The position numbers were made by a program, and so were the translations under genes. From an uncultured Clostridia bacterium (GTDB lineage: Bacteria; Bacillota; Clostridia; UBA1381), in the NCBI GenBank assembly GCA_934454145.1, contig CAKSFT010000003.1:205445-269444 (forward strand): DNA of 64,000 bases, in the 5' to 3' direction. Of this stretch, positions 34,859-44,662 are shown in pieces. The notes beneath the pieces were generated by a model, which saw only the letters and a program-made list of their open reading frames with translations, ran no database searches and was not told the origin of the DNA. Positions within the stretch are counted from its first letter, which is position 1. Every line of letters starts with the position of its first letter.

Positions 34859-35711
34859 AAGTATAACAGGTCACAACTTTATACCCAAGCAGATTGTGAT
34901 TGTAGATCAAAGTGAAAAAAATGATGTCATTCAAGAAAACAAACGAATACTTAACGAAATATCAAAGAAAGGGATTCAAACGGTGTATTTTTATCAAGAA
35001 AAACCGTCCCTTACCGCAGCCAGAAACAATGCAATTAAATTTGCAACAGAAGAAATAATAATTTGTTCCGATGATGACATCGAAGTATATGATGATACAC
35101 TACTTAATATATCAAATAAAATGAAAGATAAAAGCATTTCAATGATTGCGGCAATTGATGATAATATGCCAACTAAGCAAAGCGCATTAGGATATATTTT
35201 AGGAACACGCTCTTTCAAAAAAAGGAAAATTGGACATGTGACATATTCGATGCTCGGTCGTTATCCTGAAAATGTAAAGGGAGAAGTAAAAACCGAATGG
35301 GCCATGGGGTGTTTCTTTGTAATCAGAAAATCCTTGATGGTCTTATGGAAAATAAAATGGGACGAACAATTAACAAGCTATGCTTATCCGGAAGATTTGG
35401 ATTTTAGTTATTCATACTATAAGTTATCAGAATTCAATGGACTGCATTGTATTTTAGATGAAAATATTCGTATCAAACATATGGTAAGTAACGAGTACAG
35501 GGTACCATCACGTAAAAGTACATATATGTATGTTATAAACCGCAGATATTTAAGCTATAAGCATAATATGGGCTTTAATTCACGGTTAGCAATGTGTTGG
35601 TGTGATTTTTGGAGATTTGCAGAAAGGTTTATAAAGAATGAGCAACCTTTCGATATTATTAGAGCATATATGATATGCAAAAAAGAAGCAAAAAAAATGT
35701 TGAAACAGTGA
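34788..35711 (+). CDS. GT2 glycosyltransferase
   Basis: 307 residues, GT-A. The N-terminus LPISILIPTMNRPETLKKTL, the AARNNAIKFA element and the metal motif CSDDDIEVY are all present. A second acidic motif YPEDLDFSYSY serves as the likely base. The start has AAAGGAGAAAA upstream and lies within the polymerase gene in another frame. Donor unknown. Confidence 0.88.
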   Translation: MITLPISILIPTMNRPETLKKTLESITGHNFIPKQIVIVDQSEKNDVIQENKRILNEISKKGIQTVYFYQEKPSLTAARNNAIKFATEEIIICSDDDIEVYDDTLLNISNKMKDKSISMIAAIDDNMPTKQSALGYILGTRSFKKRKIGHVTYSMLGRYPENVKGEVKTEWAMGCFFVIRKSLMVLWKIKWDEQLTSYAYPEDLDFSYSYYKLSEFNGLHCILDENIRIKHMVSNEYRVPSRKSTYMYVINRRYLSYKHNMGFNSRLAMCWCDFWRFAERFIKNEQPFDIIRAYMICKKEAKKMLKQ

Positions 35712-35723
35712 GGTGTCAGGATC

Positions 35724-36776
35724 ATGTTAAAAGTATTAAAATCCCTATTGTTGACCATATTTTTTGGGATTCAAAATTGTTTTGATACAGTAGTCGGCAT
35801 TTTCACTACAAATAGTTCTTTTTCGGACAAGCCAACAATTTTTTTGATAGGAACTCCGGAACATGATAACACCGGAGATCATGCTATAGCACTTTCAGAA
35901 ATACAGTTTATACAAGACTATTTTCCACATTACAATATTGTTGAAATTACAGTTGAACACTGGAGACGTTACAGAATAAATCTGTTGTTGCACACAAAAA
36001 AAGAAGATATGTTTTTTATGACCGGTGGCGGCAATATCGGTGATATATACAAATGGGACGAACTTGTCAGGCGCTTTATAATTAAACATTTTAAAGAAAA
36101 TAAGATAATCGTTTTTCCGCAGACCGCCTATTTTAGCAACAGTAAAAAAGGGCAACGGGAATTAAATAAAACCGTAAGACTTTATAATAGTCATAAAAAA
36201 TTGCTTGTATGCGCAAGGGAAAAACAAACATATGAATTTTTGAAAAAATACTTTTGTGTGCAAACATACCTTTGTCCTGACATTGTATTCAGAATGCGAA
36301 TAAATCTTGGAAATGTTTCCAAAGGCAAAAATATAGGAATTTGTGTACGGAATGATAATGAGAGTTCTTTATCGTTTGACGAACGAAAAAAGCTTTTAAA
36401 ACAACTAAATGATAATTATGCTGTGGAATACTTCAACACTTGTATCTATACGGCTAAAATAAAACAAAACAGAGTAGCTATAATAACTGCATTGTTGCAA
36501 AAAATCAGCTCATATCAGTTTGTAGTAACAGATAGATTGCATGCAATGATTTTTTGCGTGCTTACAAATGTGCCATGTGTTGTTATATCACCCAAAAGTC
36601 ATAAAATTATTTCAACATTACAATGGCTGAAGAATAAAAATGTAATTCTTATATCAAATATTGATAACATATTACAAGCTTGCAACCGCTTAACAAGCAC
36701 GGAGAATTCTTTTGAATTTAATCAATTTGAAAATTACTATAAAGAACTTGCTAATGCTATAAAGGAGTTACTATGA
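35724..36776 (+). CDS. Polysaccharide pyruvyltransferase (EpsO/EpsI-like)
   Basis: 350 residues. N-terminal LIGTPEHDNTGDHAIALSE, FFMTGGGNIGD and the C-terminal FVVTDRLHAMIF mark the pyruvyltransferase family that adds ketal-linked pyruvate from PEP to sugars. One of two such genes in tandem. Pyruvate would give the EPS negative charge. SLH domains bind pyruvylated wall polymer in other species, a possible link to the SLH proteins nearby, though CsaB would be the usual enzyme. Confidence 0.88.
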   Translation: MLKVLKSLLLTIFFGIQNCFDTVVGIFTTNSSFSDKPTIFLIGTPEHDNTGDHAIALSEIQFIQDYFPHYNIVEITVEHWRRYRINLLLHTKKEDMFFMTGGGNIGDIYKWDELVRRFIIKHFKENKIIVFPQTAYFSNSKKGQRELNKTVRLYNSHKKLLVCAREKQTYEFLKKYFCVQTYLCPDIVFRMRINLGNVSKGKNIGICVRNDNESSLSFDERKKLLKQLNDNYAVEYFNTCIYTAKIKQNRVAIITALLQKISSYQFVVTDRLHAMIFCVLTNVPCVVISPKSHKIISTLQWLKNKNVILISNIDNILQACNRLTSTENSFEFNQFENYYKELANAIKELL

Positions 36777-37900
36777 ATATTGGAATAATTACATTTAACA
36801 GACTATTTAACTTTGGTTCTGCATTGCAAACCTATGCATTAAACAAATACTTAAATACAGCCGGTTATCATACCATTACTATTGACTACATTCAAAAAGA
36901 GCAGGAAAAAAGTTTTGCATATTATGAAAAAAACAAAAATATTTTAAGTATTTGTAGAAATATTCAGCGATTTATTTATAAAAATCAAGTGATGACAAGC
37001 AGATCCAGGTTTAGGAGTTTCGCTGAAAAGTATATTCCTAAAACGGTTCCATTATCATATTCGGAACTAAAAGGTGCCGGCAAAAAATTTGACATTATCA
37101 TATGTGGTAGCGATCAGATATGGAATCCTCGATATAAAGGATTTGATGAGTCATATTTATTGGAATTTGTTTCAAAACAAACGAAAAAATTTGCATATGC
37201 TGCAAGTATAGGGATTTCTGATGTAAATGCACATGAAAAAAGTATTTTTCAAAAGCACCTAAACACCTTTGATTTTATTTCAGTTCGCGAAATAGAAGCG
37301 AAAAGGTTGTTAGAGCCAGTAATTACTAAACCAATTCATGTAGTCTGCGATCCGGTATTTTTAATAGATAAGAGTAACTGGGAAAAAATAGCTGGCAATC
37401 AACCAATCATTGAAAAACCATATGCATTGTATTATTTTATAGGAAATGTAACCGGAATGAGAAATTTAGGTGAGAAAATAAAAAAACAAATCAAAATGCC
37501 AGTTGTGGTTGTAAGAATGAATCTTAGGGACTTATTACATATGTATAAAAAATATTATGAAGTTGGTCCAACAGAATTTTTGAACCTATTATATCATGCA
37601 AAGTACATATACACCAACTCGTTTCATGCGGTCTGTTTCTCATTGATATTTCATAAACCATTTTGGGTGTCAATGGAAACCAATCTTGGTGTTGCCTCAC
37701 AATGTAGAATCGAAAATTTACTTACAAAAGTACAATTAGAGCATCGTATTATAACACACAACACAGCACAAAAAGACTTTTTGGAGGATGTTGATTTCAG
37801 TAATTCAGATGTTGTATTAAAAAAATGGATTTATGAAAGTAAAACCATTCTCAAGGAAGCATTACATGGAGGTATGAATTATGATTTGTCCCAAGAATGA
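36773..37900 (+). CDS. Polysaccharide pyruvyltransferase family protein
   Basis: 375 residues. The start MNIGIITFNRLFNFGSALQT and the core ICGSDQIWNPRYKGFDESYL with YIYTNSFHAVCFSLIF belong to the branch that is regularly paired with an F420H2-dehydrogenase-beta-like Fe-S protein, as it is here. Overlaps both neighbours by short ATG overlaps. Confidence 0.9.
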   Translation: MNIGIITFNRLFNFGSALQTYALNKYLNTAGYHTITIDYIQKEQEKSFAYYEKNKNILSICRNIQRFIYKNQVMTSRSRFRSFAEKYIPKTVPLSYSELKGAGKKFDIIICGSDQIWNPRYKGFDESYLLEFVSKQTKKFAYAASIGISDVNAHEKSIFQKHLNTFDFISVREIEAKRLLEPVITKPIHVVCDPVFLIDKSNWEKIAGNQPIIEKPYALYYFIGNVTGMRNLGEKIKKQIKMPVVVVRMNLRDLLHMYKKYYEVGPTEFLNLLYHAKYIYTNSFHAVCFSLIFHKPFWVSMETNLGVASQCRIENLLTKVQLEHRIITHNTAQKDFLEDVDFSNSDVVLKKWIYESKTILKEALHGGMNYDLSQE

Positions 37901-39032
37901 ATGCCTTGAGTGTGGAGCATGCTTTGCAGTATGTCCCATTAATGCAATCAAAATGGCTGAAAATATTTATGGAGAATATTTACCGTTAATTGACAATGAC
38001 AAGTGTATAAAATGTAATAAATGTAATAAGATTTGTCCTGTAATAAACAAAACAGATTATAAAAAACCATTAGAATGCTATGCTGCTTATACACAAAATG
38101 AAAATGATCGCAATTCATGTGCTTCTGGCGGTATTGCAACAGCTTTTGGCAAACAAATAATTAATGCTGGCGGAGAAACTTTTGGAGCAGTCTTAAATGA
38201 AAAATTTTCTTTTACAAAAGCTGAGAATATAAGTGGTTTAGAAGAGTTTAAAGGCAGCAAGTATGTTCATATACCGGCGTATCATATCTATAGGGATATA
38301 AAAAAGGATTTAATGACTGATAAAAAGATTCTTTTTATCGGTACCCCTTGTCAATGTGATGCATTACTTCATTACATAGGAAAAGAGTATGAAAATCTTA
38401 TAACTGTTGATTTAATCTGTCATGGAACACCACCATATAGATACCTTAATGAATGGATAAAGTACGTTACTAAGGGTATGTATTTTGACCAAATAACATT
38501 TCGTGGAAAAAGAGATTATTATTTGACAGTCTATAATGATTCTAAAATAATATACTCAAAACAACATAATGAAGATGGATACTTTTCAGCATTTTTAACA
38601 GGCCTCATTCACAGAGAACCTTGCTATTCTTGCCCATATGCAAGGATTGAAAGAATTAGCGACATAACCATAGGAGATTTTTGGGGATTACCACAAAATG
38701 CACTAAATGGGTATATGGGAAAAAAGTCAGTTATCCTTATAAACACAACAAAGGGGAAAAATTTCTTTAAAACAGTTGTACCTAATTTGGTAGTCGAAAA
38801 AAGAGATATAACTGAAGCAATTAGTGGGAACAAACAACTTACGCATCCGGCAAGCAGACATAAAAAACAGAAATTGTTTTTACGATATTATCCCGAATAT
38901 GGGTTTTATAAGGCTTTGAAAAAATGCGGTATATTACGCGAAACATTAATTACAATTATAAAAAACAAGCTAATGTTTTTTCCACGAAAAATAATACGGA
39001 GATTAAAAAATGAAAAAAAACAAACTGGTTAG
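37881..39032 (+). CDS. Fe-S protein of the coenzyme F420 hydrogenase/dehydrogenase beta family
   Basis: 383 residues. An N-terminal 2[4Fe-4S] ferredoxin domain has CLECGACFAVCP and CIKCNKCNKICP. The C-terminal part is the FrhB-like domain (LFIGTPCQCDALLHYIG, CHGTPPYRYLNEW, SDITIGDFWGL). In polysaccharide loci it pairs with pyruvyltransferase-like genes. The function is not established: perhaps a redox step on a sugar. Its start lies within the preceding gene, 20 nt before that stop. Confidence 0.88.
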   Translation: MICPKNECLECGACFAVCPINAIKMAENIYGEYLPLIDNDKCIKCNKCNKICPVINKTDYKKPLECYAAYTQNENDRNSCASGGIATAFGKQIINAGGETFGAVLNEKFSFTKAENISGLEEFKGSKYVHIPAYHIYRDIKKDLMTDKKILFIGTPCQCDALLHYIGKEYENLITVDLICHGTPPYRYLNEWIKYVTKGMYFDQITFRGKRDYYLTVYNDSKIIYSKQHNEDGYFSAFLTGLIHREPCYSCPYARIERISDITIGDFWGLPQNALNGYMGKKSVILINTTKGKNFFKTVVPNLVVEKRDITEAISGNKQLTHPASRHKKQKLFLRYYPEYGFYKALKKCGILRETLITIIKNKLMFFPRKIIRRLKNEKKQTG

Positions 39033-40428
39033 TAATTTTGGGTTTAATATAATTTATGAATTAACCACAATTCTGTCTTCTCTGCTTATGGCGCCTTTTC
39101 TCACAAGGACGCTTACAGCTGAGAAACTTGGAGAATATACATATATAAATTCTATTATAAGCTATTTTGTGCTGTTTGCAATGTTGGGTTTTTCTATACT
39201 TGGCAATAGAGCAATTGCATACACACGAGATGATAGATTAAAATTAAATATAACATTTTCGAGAGTATATATAACACAAATGATAACATCTATAACATCT
39301 TTGGTGTGTTTTATAATTTTCGGGGAAATACTTCAAATGGGAACAATATACTACATAATCGGATTGTTGATTGTTTCGTGTATATTCGATGTTAGCTGGT
39401 TTTTTAAAGGTATGGAAAATTTCAAATTATTTTCTATATTAAACACATCGACCAAAATAATAGGAATGCTTCTCACGTTTATTCTAATTAACGATAAAAA
39501 TGATTTGCTGACATATGCCTTGATCATGTCATTAGTTACGCTAATAGGAAATTTATGCGGTTTTTGTATTGCACTAAGAGAAATACATTTTACACGAATA
39601 TCTGCCAAATCAGTTTTGTTTACAATTAAAGAAGCACTCATACTGTTTGTTCCAGTTATATCTGTAAGCGTGTATAAAATGATGGATAAATTAATGATTG
39701 GTGCAATGACTCATAATTTAATCGGCGTGAGTAATTATTCTTATGCAGAGCAGATGGTTAATATACCTGCAGGAATTATAACAGCATTAAGTTCAGTAGC
39801 ATTACCTCGAATGGCAAATTTAAGCATACATTCAAGAACAGAAAACAAAAATATTATTGCGAATAAAATACTTATAGCCTCATGTTGCATATCTTGTGCT
39901 ATATCATTCGGCTTGGCAAGCATTTCCAAAAACTTTGTTCCACTATATTTAGGGGATGAATACTACGATTCTGCAAACTACTTAGTTTTGCTGTCAATCA
40001 CATCTATACTTTCATCTTGGACAGCAATGATGAGAAATTTGTTTTTATTGCCGGCAAAAAAAGATAGAGTATATATTACATCAGTAGTGATGGGGGCATG
40101 TTTAAATTTTATATTAAACATTCTTTTGATAAAAAAATATGCAATATATGGTGCAATAATTGCTACTATTGCTTCTGAATTATTAGTAACGATTATCCAA
40201 ACAATAGCGGCTGCACAGCAAACCAATATGAAAAAGCACATACTAAACGCAATTCCTTTCTTTTTTATTGGAATTATAATGCTCGTTGTATGTAAAACAA
40301 TTTCAAGCAACCTACCTTTAAATTGGAGTTCATTTTTTGTGTTAATAGGTATTGGTGCAATAGTGTATTTAGCTTTATCTATAGGATACTTACTTACATT
40401 AAAAAAATATAGTGAAAGAAGATGTTAA
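39010..40428 (+). CDS. Repeat-unit flippase (Wzx, MOP superfamily)
   Basis: 472 residues, about 12-14 membrane helices in the order usual for Wzx. Start LVSNFGFNIIYELTTILSSL and MGTIYYIIGLLIVS fit the polysaccharide transporter family. It would move the lipid-linked unit to the outer leaflet. Overlaps the Fe-S gene by 23 nt. Confidence 0.9.
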   Translation: MKKNKLVSNFGFNIIYELTTILSSLLMAPFLTRTLTAEKLGEYTYINSIISYFVLFAMLGFSILGNRAIAYTRDDRLKLNITFSRVYITQMITSITSLVCFIIFGEILQMGTIYYIIGLLIVSCIFDVSWFFKGMENFKLFSILNTSTKIIGMLLTFILINDKNDLLTYALIMSLVTLIGNLCGFCIALREIHFTRISAKSVLFTIKEALILFVPVISVSVYKMMDKLMIGAMTHNLIGVSNYSYAEQMVNIPAGIITALSSVALPRMANLSIHSRTENKNIIANKILIASCCISCAISFGLASISKNFVPLYLGDEYYDSANYLVLLSITSILSSWTAMMRNLFLLPAKKDRVYITSVVMGACLNFILNILLIKKYAIYGAIIATIASELLVTIIQTIAAAQQTNMKKHILNAIPFFFIGIIMLVVCKTISSNLPLNWSSFFVLIGIGAIVYLALSIGYLLTLKKYSERRC

Positions 40429-41477
40429 AAATGAATTTATTTACAAACAAAACATTACTTATTACCGGTGGAACCGGATCGTTCGGCAATGCCGTTCTTA
40501 ATCGCTTTTTAAAAACCGATATCGGCGAAATCCGCATTTTCTCCCGAGATGAGAAAAAACAGGATGATATGCGTCATGAATTTCAAGCAAAAATGCCGGA
40601 AGCAGCTGATAAAATTAAATTTTATATCGGTGATGTCAGGGATTTGGCATCAGTGAAAAATGCAATGCACGGTGTAAACTACATATTTCATGCTGCCGCT
40701 TTAAAACAGGTACCATCATGTGAATTTTTCCCCTTGGAAGCTGTAAGAACAAATGTTATTGGTACAGAGAATGTACTTACAGCTGCCATTGATGAAGGTG
40801 TAGAATCTGTCATATGCCTTTCTACGGATAAAGCAGCATATCCGGTAAATGCTATGGGAACTTCAAAAGCTATGATGGAAAAGGTTATTGTTGCGAAAAG
40901 CCGCACAACAAATAAAACAAAAATTTGCTGTACCCGATATGGCAATGTTATGTGTTCCAGAGGTTCGGTTATTCCCCTTTGGATTGATCAAATTCGGGCA
41001 GGACAAGCAATAACTATTACTGAGCCTTCTATGACACGATTCATTATGAGTTTGGATGAGGCTGTTGATCTTGTTTTATTTGCTTTTGAGCATGGTGAGC
41101 CGGGCGACATATTGGTTCAAAAAGCTCCTGCCTGCACAATTGAAACGCAGGCAAAGGCTGTTTTAGAACTGTTTGATAGAGATCATAAGTCAGAGATCAA
41201 AGTAATCGGTATCCGACACGGAGAAAAGATGTACGAAACGCTTTTAACCAATGAAGAATGTACTCATGCTGTTGATATGGGAAACTTTTATCGTGTCCCA
41301 TGCGACAAGCGAGGCCTAAATTATGACAAGTATTTCAGCGAAGGCAATGTTGACAGAAACCCTCTCAGTGAGTTTAATTCAAATAATACAAAGCTATTGG
41401 ATGTTGAGCAAACGAAAGAAAAGATATCTTCGCTTGCATATATTCAAAACGAACTTGAAAAGGATGGGATAATATGA
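40422..41477 (+). CDS. capE: UDP-GlcNAc 4,6-dehydratase/5-epimerase (CapE/WbjB)
   Basis: 351 residues (an alternative ATG at 40431 gives a start closer to CapE). The NAD site is LLITGGTGSFGNAVLNRF. The catalytic stretch STDKAAYPVNAMGTSKAMME has the Met-x3-Lys variant of the SDR Tyr-x3-Lys. MTRFIMSLDEAVDLV is typical of CapE. First of three enzymes turning UDP-GlcNAc into UDP-N-acetyl-L-fucosamine, encoded in the order E-F-G as in Staphylococcus capsule loci. Confidence 0.92.
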   Translation: MLKMNLFTNKTLLITGGTGSFGNAVLNRFLKTDIGEIRIFSRDEKKQDDMRHEFQAKMPEAADKIKFYIGDVRDLASVKNAMHGVNYIFHAAALKQVPSCEFFPLEAVRTNVIGTENVLTAAIDEGVESVICLSTDKAAYPVNAMGTSKAMMEKVIVAKSRTTNKTKICCTRYGNVMCSRGSVIPLWIDQIRAGQAITITEPSMTRFIMSLDEAVDLVLFAFEHGEPGDILVQKAPACTIETQAKAVLELFDRDHKSEIKVIGIRHGEKMYETLLTNEECTHAVDMGNFYRVPCDKRGLNYDKYFSEGNVDRNPLSEFNSNNTKLLDVEQTKEKISSLAYIQNELEKDGII

Positions 41478-42670
41478 ATATACTTGTGACAGGGGCAAAA
41501 GGCTTCGTTGGAAAAAACTTGTGCGAAACTCTTAAAAGTATTCGTAATGGCAAGGATTGCATTCACCATATAAAAATAGATGACATTTTTGAATATGATA
41601 TTGACAGTGATTTTGAACTTTTAGATGAATACTGTTCCAAAGCAGATTTCGTATTCAATCTTGCTGGCATTAATCGTCCGAAAAACGAGTCGGAATTTAT
41701 GGATGGAAACGTTGGGTTTGCATCTGTCTTGCTTGAAAAGCTGAAAAACGCGAACAACCTCTGCCCCGTAATGCTTTCAAGCTCTGTTCAGGCAACGCTT
41801 ATAGGACGTTACGGAAAATCGGATTATGGCAAATCGAAGCTTGCAGGAGAAAATTTATTTTTTGATTATGCGGCAAAAACAGGTGCAAGAGTCCTGGTGT
41901 ATCGTTTTCCAAATTTGTTTGGCAAGTGGTGCAGACCAAACTACAACTCCGCTGTTGCAACATTCTGTTATAATACAGCAAATGATTTGCCCATCCAAAT
42001 AAATGACAGAAATACAGAGCTTGAGCTTTTATACATTGATGATCTTGTGGAAGAAATGCTTGCAGCACTTGAGGGAAATGAGCATCACTGTGAATTTGAA
42101 GGCTTAAAAACCGTATTAAACAATGATGGAAAATTTTGTACCGTACCGATAACATATCACATTACTTTGGGTAAGATCGCGGATTTGTTGAATGCTTTTA
42201 AAACGCAAACAAAAACACTGGTTATGCCTGAAATACCTGAGAATAGTTTTGCAAAAAAACTGTACTCAACATATCTTTCGTATCTTCCGAAAGAGAAAAC
42301 CATTTTTCCTCTTAAAATGAACGCTGATGACAGAGGTTCGTTTACCGAAATTATGAAAAGTGAAAAATGCGGTCAATTTTCGGTTAACATTTCTAAGCCC
42401 GGAATAACAAAAGGTCAACATTGGCATAACAGTAAGTGGGAATTGTTTATTGTTGTATCAGGGCATGCTCTGATTCAGGAAAGAAAAATTGGCAGTGATG
42501 AAATTTGGTCATTTGAGGTTTCAAGTAAAAAAATAGAGGCAGTTCACATGTTACCAGGTTATACTCATAGTATAACCAATTTATCTGAAACAGAAGATCT
42601 TATCACTATTATGTGGGCAAACGAGCAGTTTTCCCCCAGCAAGCCGGATACATTTTACGAGGAGATATAA
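41474..42670 (+). CDS. capF: Bifunctional reductase/cupin enzyme (CapF/WbjC)
   Basis: 398 residues. The N-terminal SDR domain (VTGAKGFVGKNLCETL; YGKSKLAGE with catalytic Tyr-x3-Lys) is fused to a C-terminal cupin (ITKGQHWHNSKWELFIVVSG, His ligands). This is the CapF layout: epimerisation at C3 by the cupin and NADPH reduction at C4. Overlaps capE by 4 nt. Confidence 0.93.
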   Translation: MNILVTGAKGFVGKNLCETLKSIRNGKDCIHHIKIDDIFEYDIDSDFELLDEYCSKADFVFNLAGINRPKNESEFMDGNVGFASVLLEKLKNANNLCPVMLSSSVQATLIGRYGKSDYGKSKLAGENLFFDYAAKTGARVLVYRFPNLFGKWCRPNYNSAVATFCYNTANDLPIQINDRNTELELLYIDDLVEEMLAALEGNEHHCEFEGLKTVLNNDGKFCTVPITYHITLGKIADLLNAFKTQTKTLVMPEIPENSFAKKLYSTYLSYLPKEKTIFPLKMNADDRGSFTEIMKSEKCGQFSVNISKPGITKGQHWHNSKWELFIVVSGHALIQERKIGSDEIWSFEVSSKKIEAVHMLPGYTHSITNLSETEDLITIMWANEQFSPSKPDTFYEEI

Positions 42671-42672
42671 CT

Positions 42673-43866
42673 ATGGAAATAAAGCAAAATTATAAGGATA
42701 TTAAATTTAAAAATGATGGTAGATTAAAGCTTTTGATTATTGTGGGGACACGCCCGGAGGTTATTCGTCTATCAGCAGTCATCACAAAATGCCGCAAATA
42801 TTTTGATTGTATTCTTGCACACACTGGTCAGAATTATGACTATAACCTAAACGGCATATTTTTCAAAGATTTAAAGATTGAACAGCCGGAGGTGTATATG
42901 GATTCCGTCGGTGCTGATCTTGGTGAAACTGTAGGAAATATAATAAATTGTTCCTATAAACTTATGCGAGAGATAAAACCCGATGCCTTACTTATTTTAG
43001 GAGACACAAACTCTTGTCTTTCTGCTATATCGGCAAAGCGCTTGCATATTCCGATTTTCCATATGGAAGCAGGAAATCGCTGCAAAGATGAGTGCTTGCC
43101 CGAAGAAACCAACCGTCGCATTGTTGATATTATTTCAGATGTAAATATGGCATATTCCGAACACGCAAGGCGCTATCTTGCCGAATGTGGTTTGCCCAAA
43201 GAACGCACTTATGTTACAGGTTCGCCAATGGCAGAAGTCCTTCATAAAAATCTCTCGGAAATTGAAGCCAGCAATATATTATCACGCCTTAATCTTCAAA
43301 GCGGAAAATATATACTTCTTTCGGCTCATAGAGAAGAAAACATAGATACGGACAAAAACTTTAATTCACTTTTTAATGCCGTTAACAAAATGGCTGAAAA
43401 ATTTGATATGCCGGTTTTGTATTCTTGTCATCCGAGAAGTAAAAAAAGGCTTGAATCCTCTGGGTTTGTACTTGATAAGAGAGTTGTTATGCATGAACCA
43501 TTAGGATTTCACGACTATAACTGTTTGCAAGTGAATGCGTTCGCTGTTGTGTCAGACTCGGGGACTCTTCCCGAGGAAAGTTCATTTTTTACAAGCATTG
43601 GCAAACCATTTCCTGCCGTTTGCATACGCACCAGCACGGAACGTCCGGAGGCATTGGATAAAGCTTGCTTTGTATTAGCCGGAATTGATGAAAACAGTCT
43701 TTTGCAGGCAGTTGAACTCGCCGTATTAATGAATCAAAACAAAGACTTCGGTATACCTGTTCCCGATTATATCAATGAAAATGTATCAACAAAGGTTGTA
43801 AAGATAATTCAGTCATATACGGGAATTGTAGATAAAATGGTCTGGAGGAAAGGAAGTGGAAACTGA
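42673..43866 (+). CDS. capG: UDP-sugar 2-epimerase (CapG/WbjD)
   Basis: 397 residues from the ATG at 42673, behind GAGGAGATA; the longer frame from 42613 lies inside capF. The fold is UDP-GlcNAc 2-epimerase (LLIIVGTRPEVIRLSAV; HMEAGNRCKDECLPEE; VVSDSGTLPEESSF). Last step to UDP-L-FucNAc. Confidence 0.93.
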   Translation: MEIKQNYKDIKFKNDGRLKLLIIVGTRPEVIRLSAVITKCRKYFDCILAHTGQNYDYNLNGIFFKDLKIEQPEVYMDSVGADLGETVGNIINCSYKLMREIKPDALLILGDTNSCLSAISAKRLHIPIFHMEAGNRCKDECLPEETNRRIVDIISDVNMAYSEHARRYLAECGLPKERTYVTGSPMAEVLHKNLSEIEASNILSRLNLQSGKYILLSAHREENIDTDKNFNSLFNAVNKMAEKFDMPVLYSCHPRSKKRLESSGFVLDKRVVMHEPLGFHDYNCLQVNAFAVVSDSGTLPEESSFFTSIGKPFPAVCIRTSTERPEALDKACFVLAGIDENSLLQAVELAVLMNQNKDFGIPVPDYINENVSTKVVKIIQSYTGIVDKMVWRKGSGN

Positions 43867-43868
43867 AA

Positions 43869-44633
43869 GTGAGACTTGAAAGCAAGAAGAAACTTGTACT
43901 CAGAAGAGTCATCGTTCTTTCTTTGACTATTATCTTCGGTATAAGTGCTATAGTAGTTATATTCAAACAGCGTAATAACATTACGGCTTTACACTATGCC
44001 TTAAATTGTTCCGAGGAAGACAGAGAACAGTTACAAAAGGATAATAATGAACTTATAGCAGATATAGTGGAAAAATTGAACAAAGAAGGCGTTGGGTTAC
44101 TTACTGACGATGAGGTTAGCAGGTTAAAAAGCGGCGATTTAACAGAGGAACAGGTTTTAGAAATAATAGGAGAACGAAGCAATAGTGCAAATAATGTTCC
44201 AAATACTTCTGAACCAACGGAATATGAATCTGCAAAATCTGATGTTGAGAATAATTCAAATGATAGCGCTTCATCCGAAAGTGAGACACAAAGTAAAAAT
44301 ACAGTACAAAGCAACAATATAAGTAGTCTGGTTTCTCAAATATATTCGTTGCGCTCAAGTTTTTCGGGACAAGTTGATTCCCTTGTATCTCAGGCTCAAG
44401 CTGATGCGGCTTCCGGAAAATACACCAAAAGTGAGCTTATAGGCAAGTATGCAGGGCAATTATCATCTCTTGAAGGCTCATGTGACTCGCAATTTAATTC
44501 GTTAGTATCACAAATAGAATCTGAATTATCAAAAACAAACGGTGATACAAGTCTTATCTCAGAATTGCGATCAGCATACGAAAATGAAAAAAGTATAAAA
44601 AAAGCCTCTCTTTTGTCTAACTATACTGACTAA
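43869..44633 (+). CDS. Single-pass membrane protein with coiled-coil outside part
   Basis: 254 residues from a GTG at 43869 (GGAAGTGG upstream). One membrane helix at ~12-32 after a basic start (signal-anchor, N-in). The remainder is Ser/Glu/Asn-rich with helical coiled-coil segments (~45-80 and ~155-250). No enzyme motif. It may help organise the EPS machine or the wall. Found between capG and a dehydratase without internal promoter. Confidence 0.65.
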   Translation: MRLESKKKLVLRRVIVLSLTIIFGISAIVVIFKQRNNITALHYALNCSEEDREQLQKDNNELIADIVEKLNKEGVGLLTDDEVSRLKSGDLTEEQVLEIIGERSNSANNVPNTSEPTEYESAKSDVENNSNDSASSESETQSKNTVQSNNISSLVSQIYSLRSSFSGQVDSLVSQAQADAASGKYTKSELIGKYAGQLSSLEGSCDSQFNSLVSQIESELSKTNGDTSLISELRSAYENEKSIKKASLLSNYTD

Positions 44634-44662
44634 TTAAATGCTTAATTCGGAGGATTTTTGAT

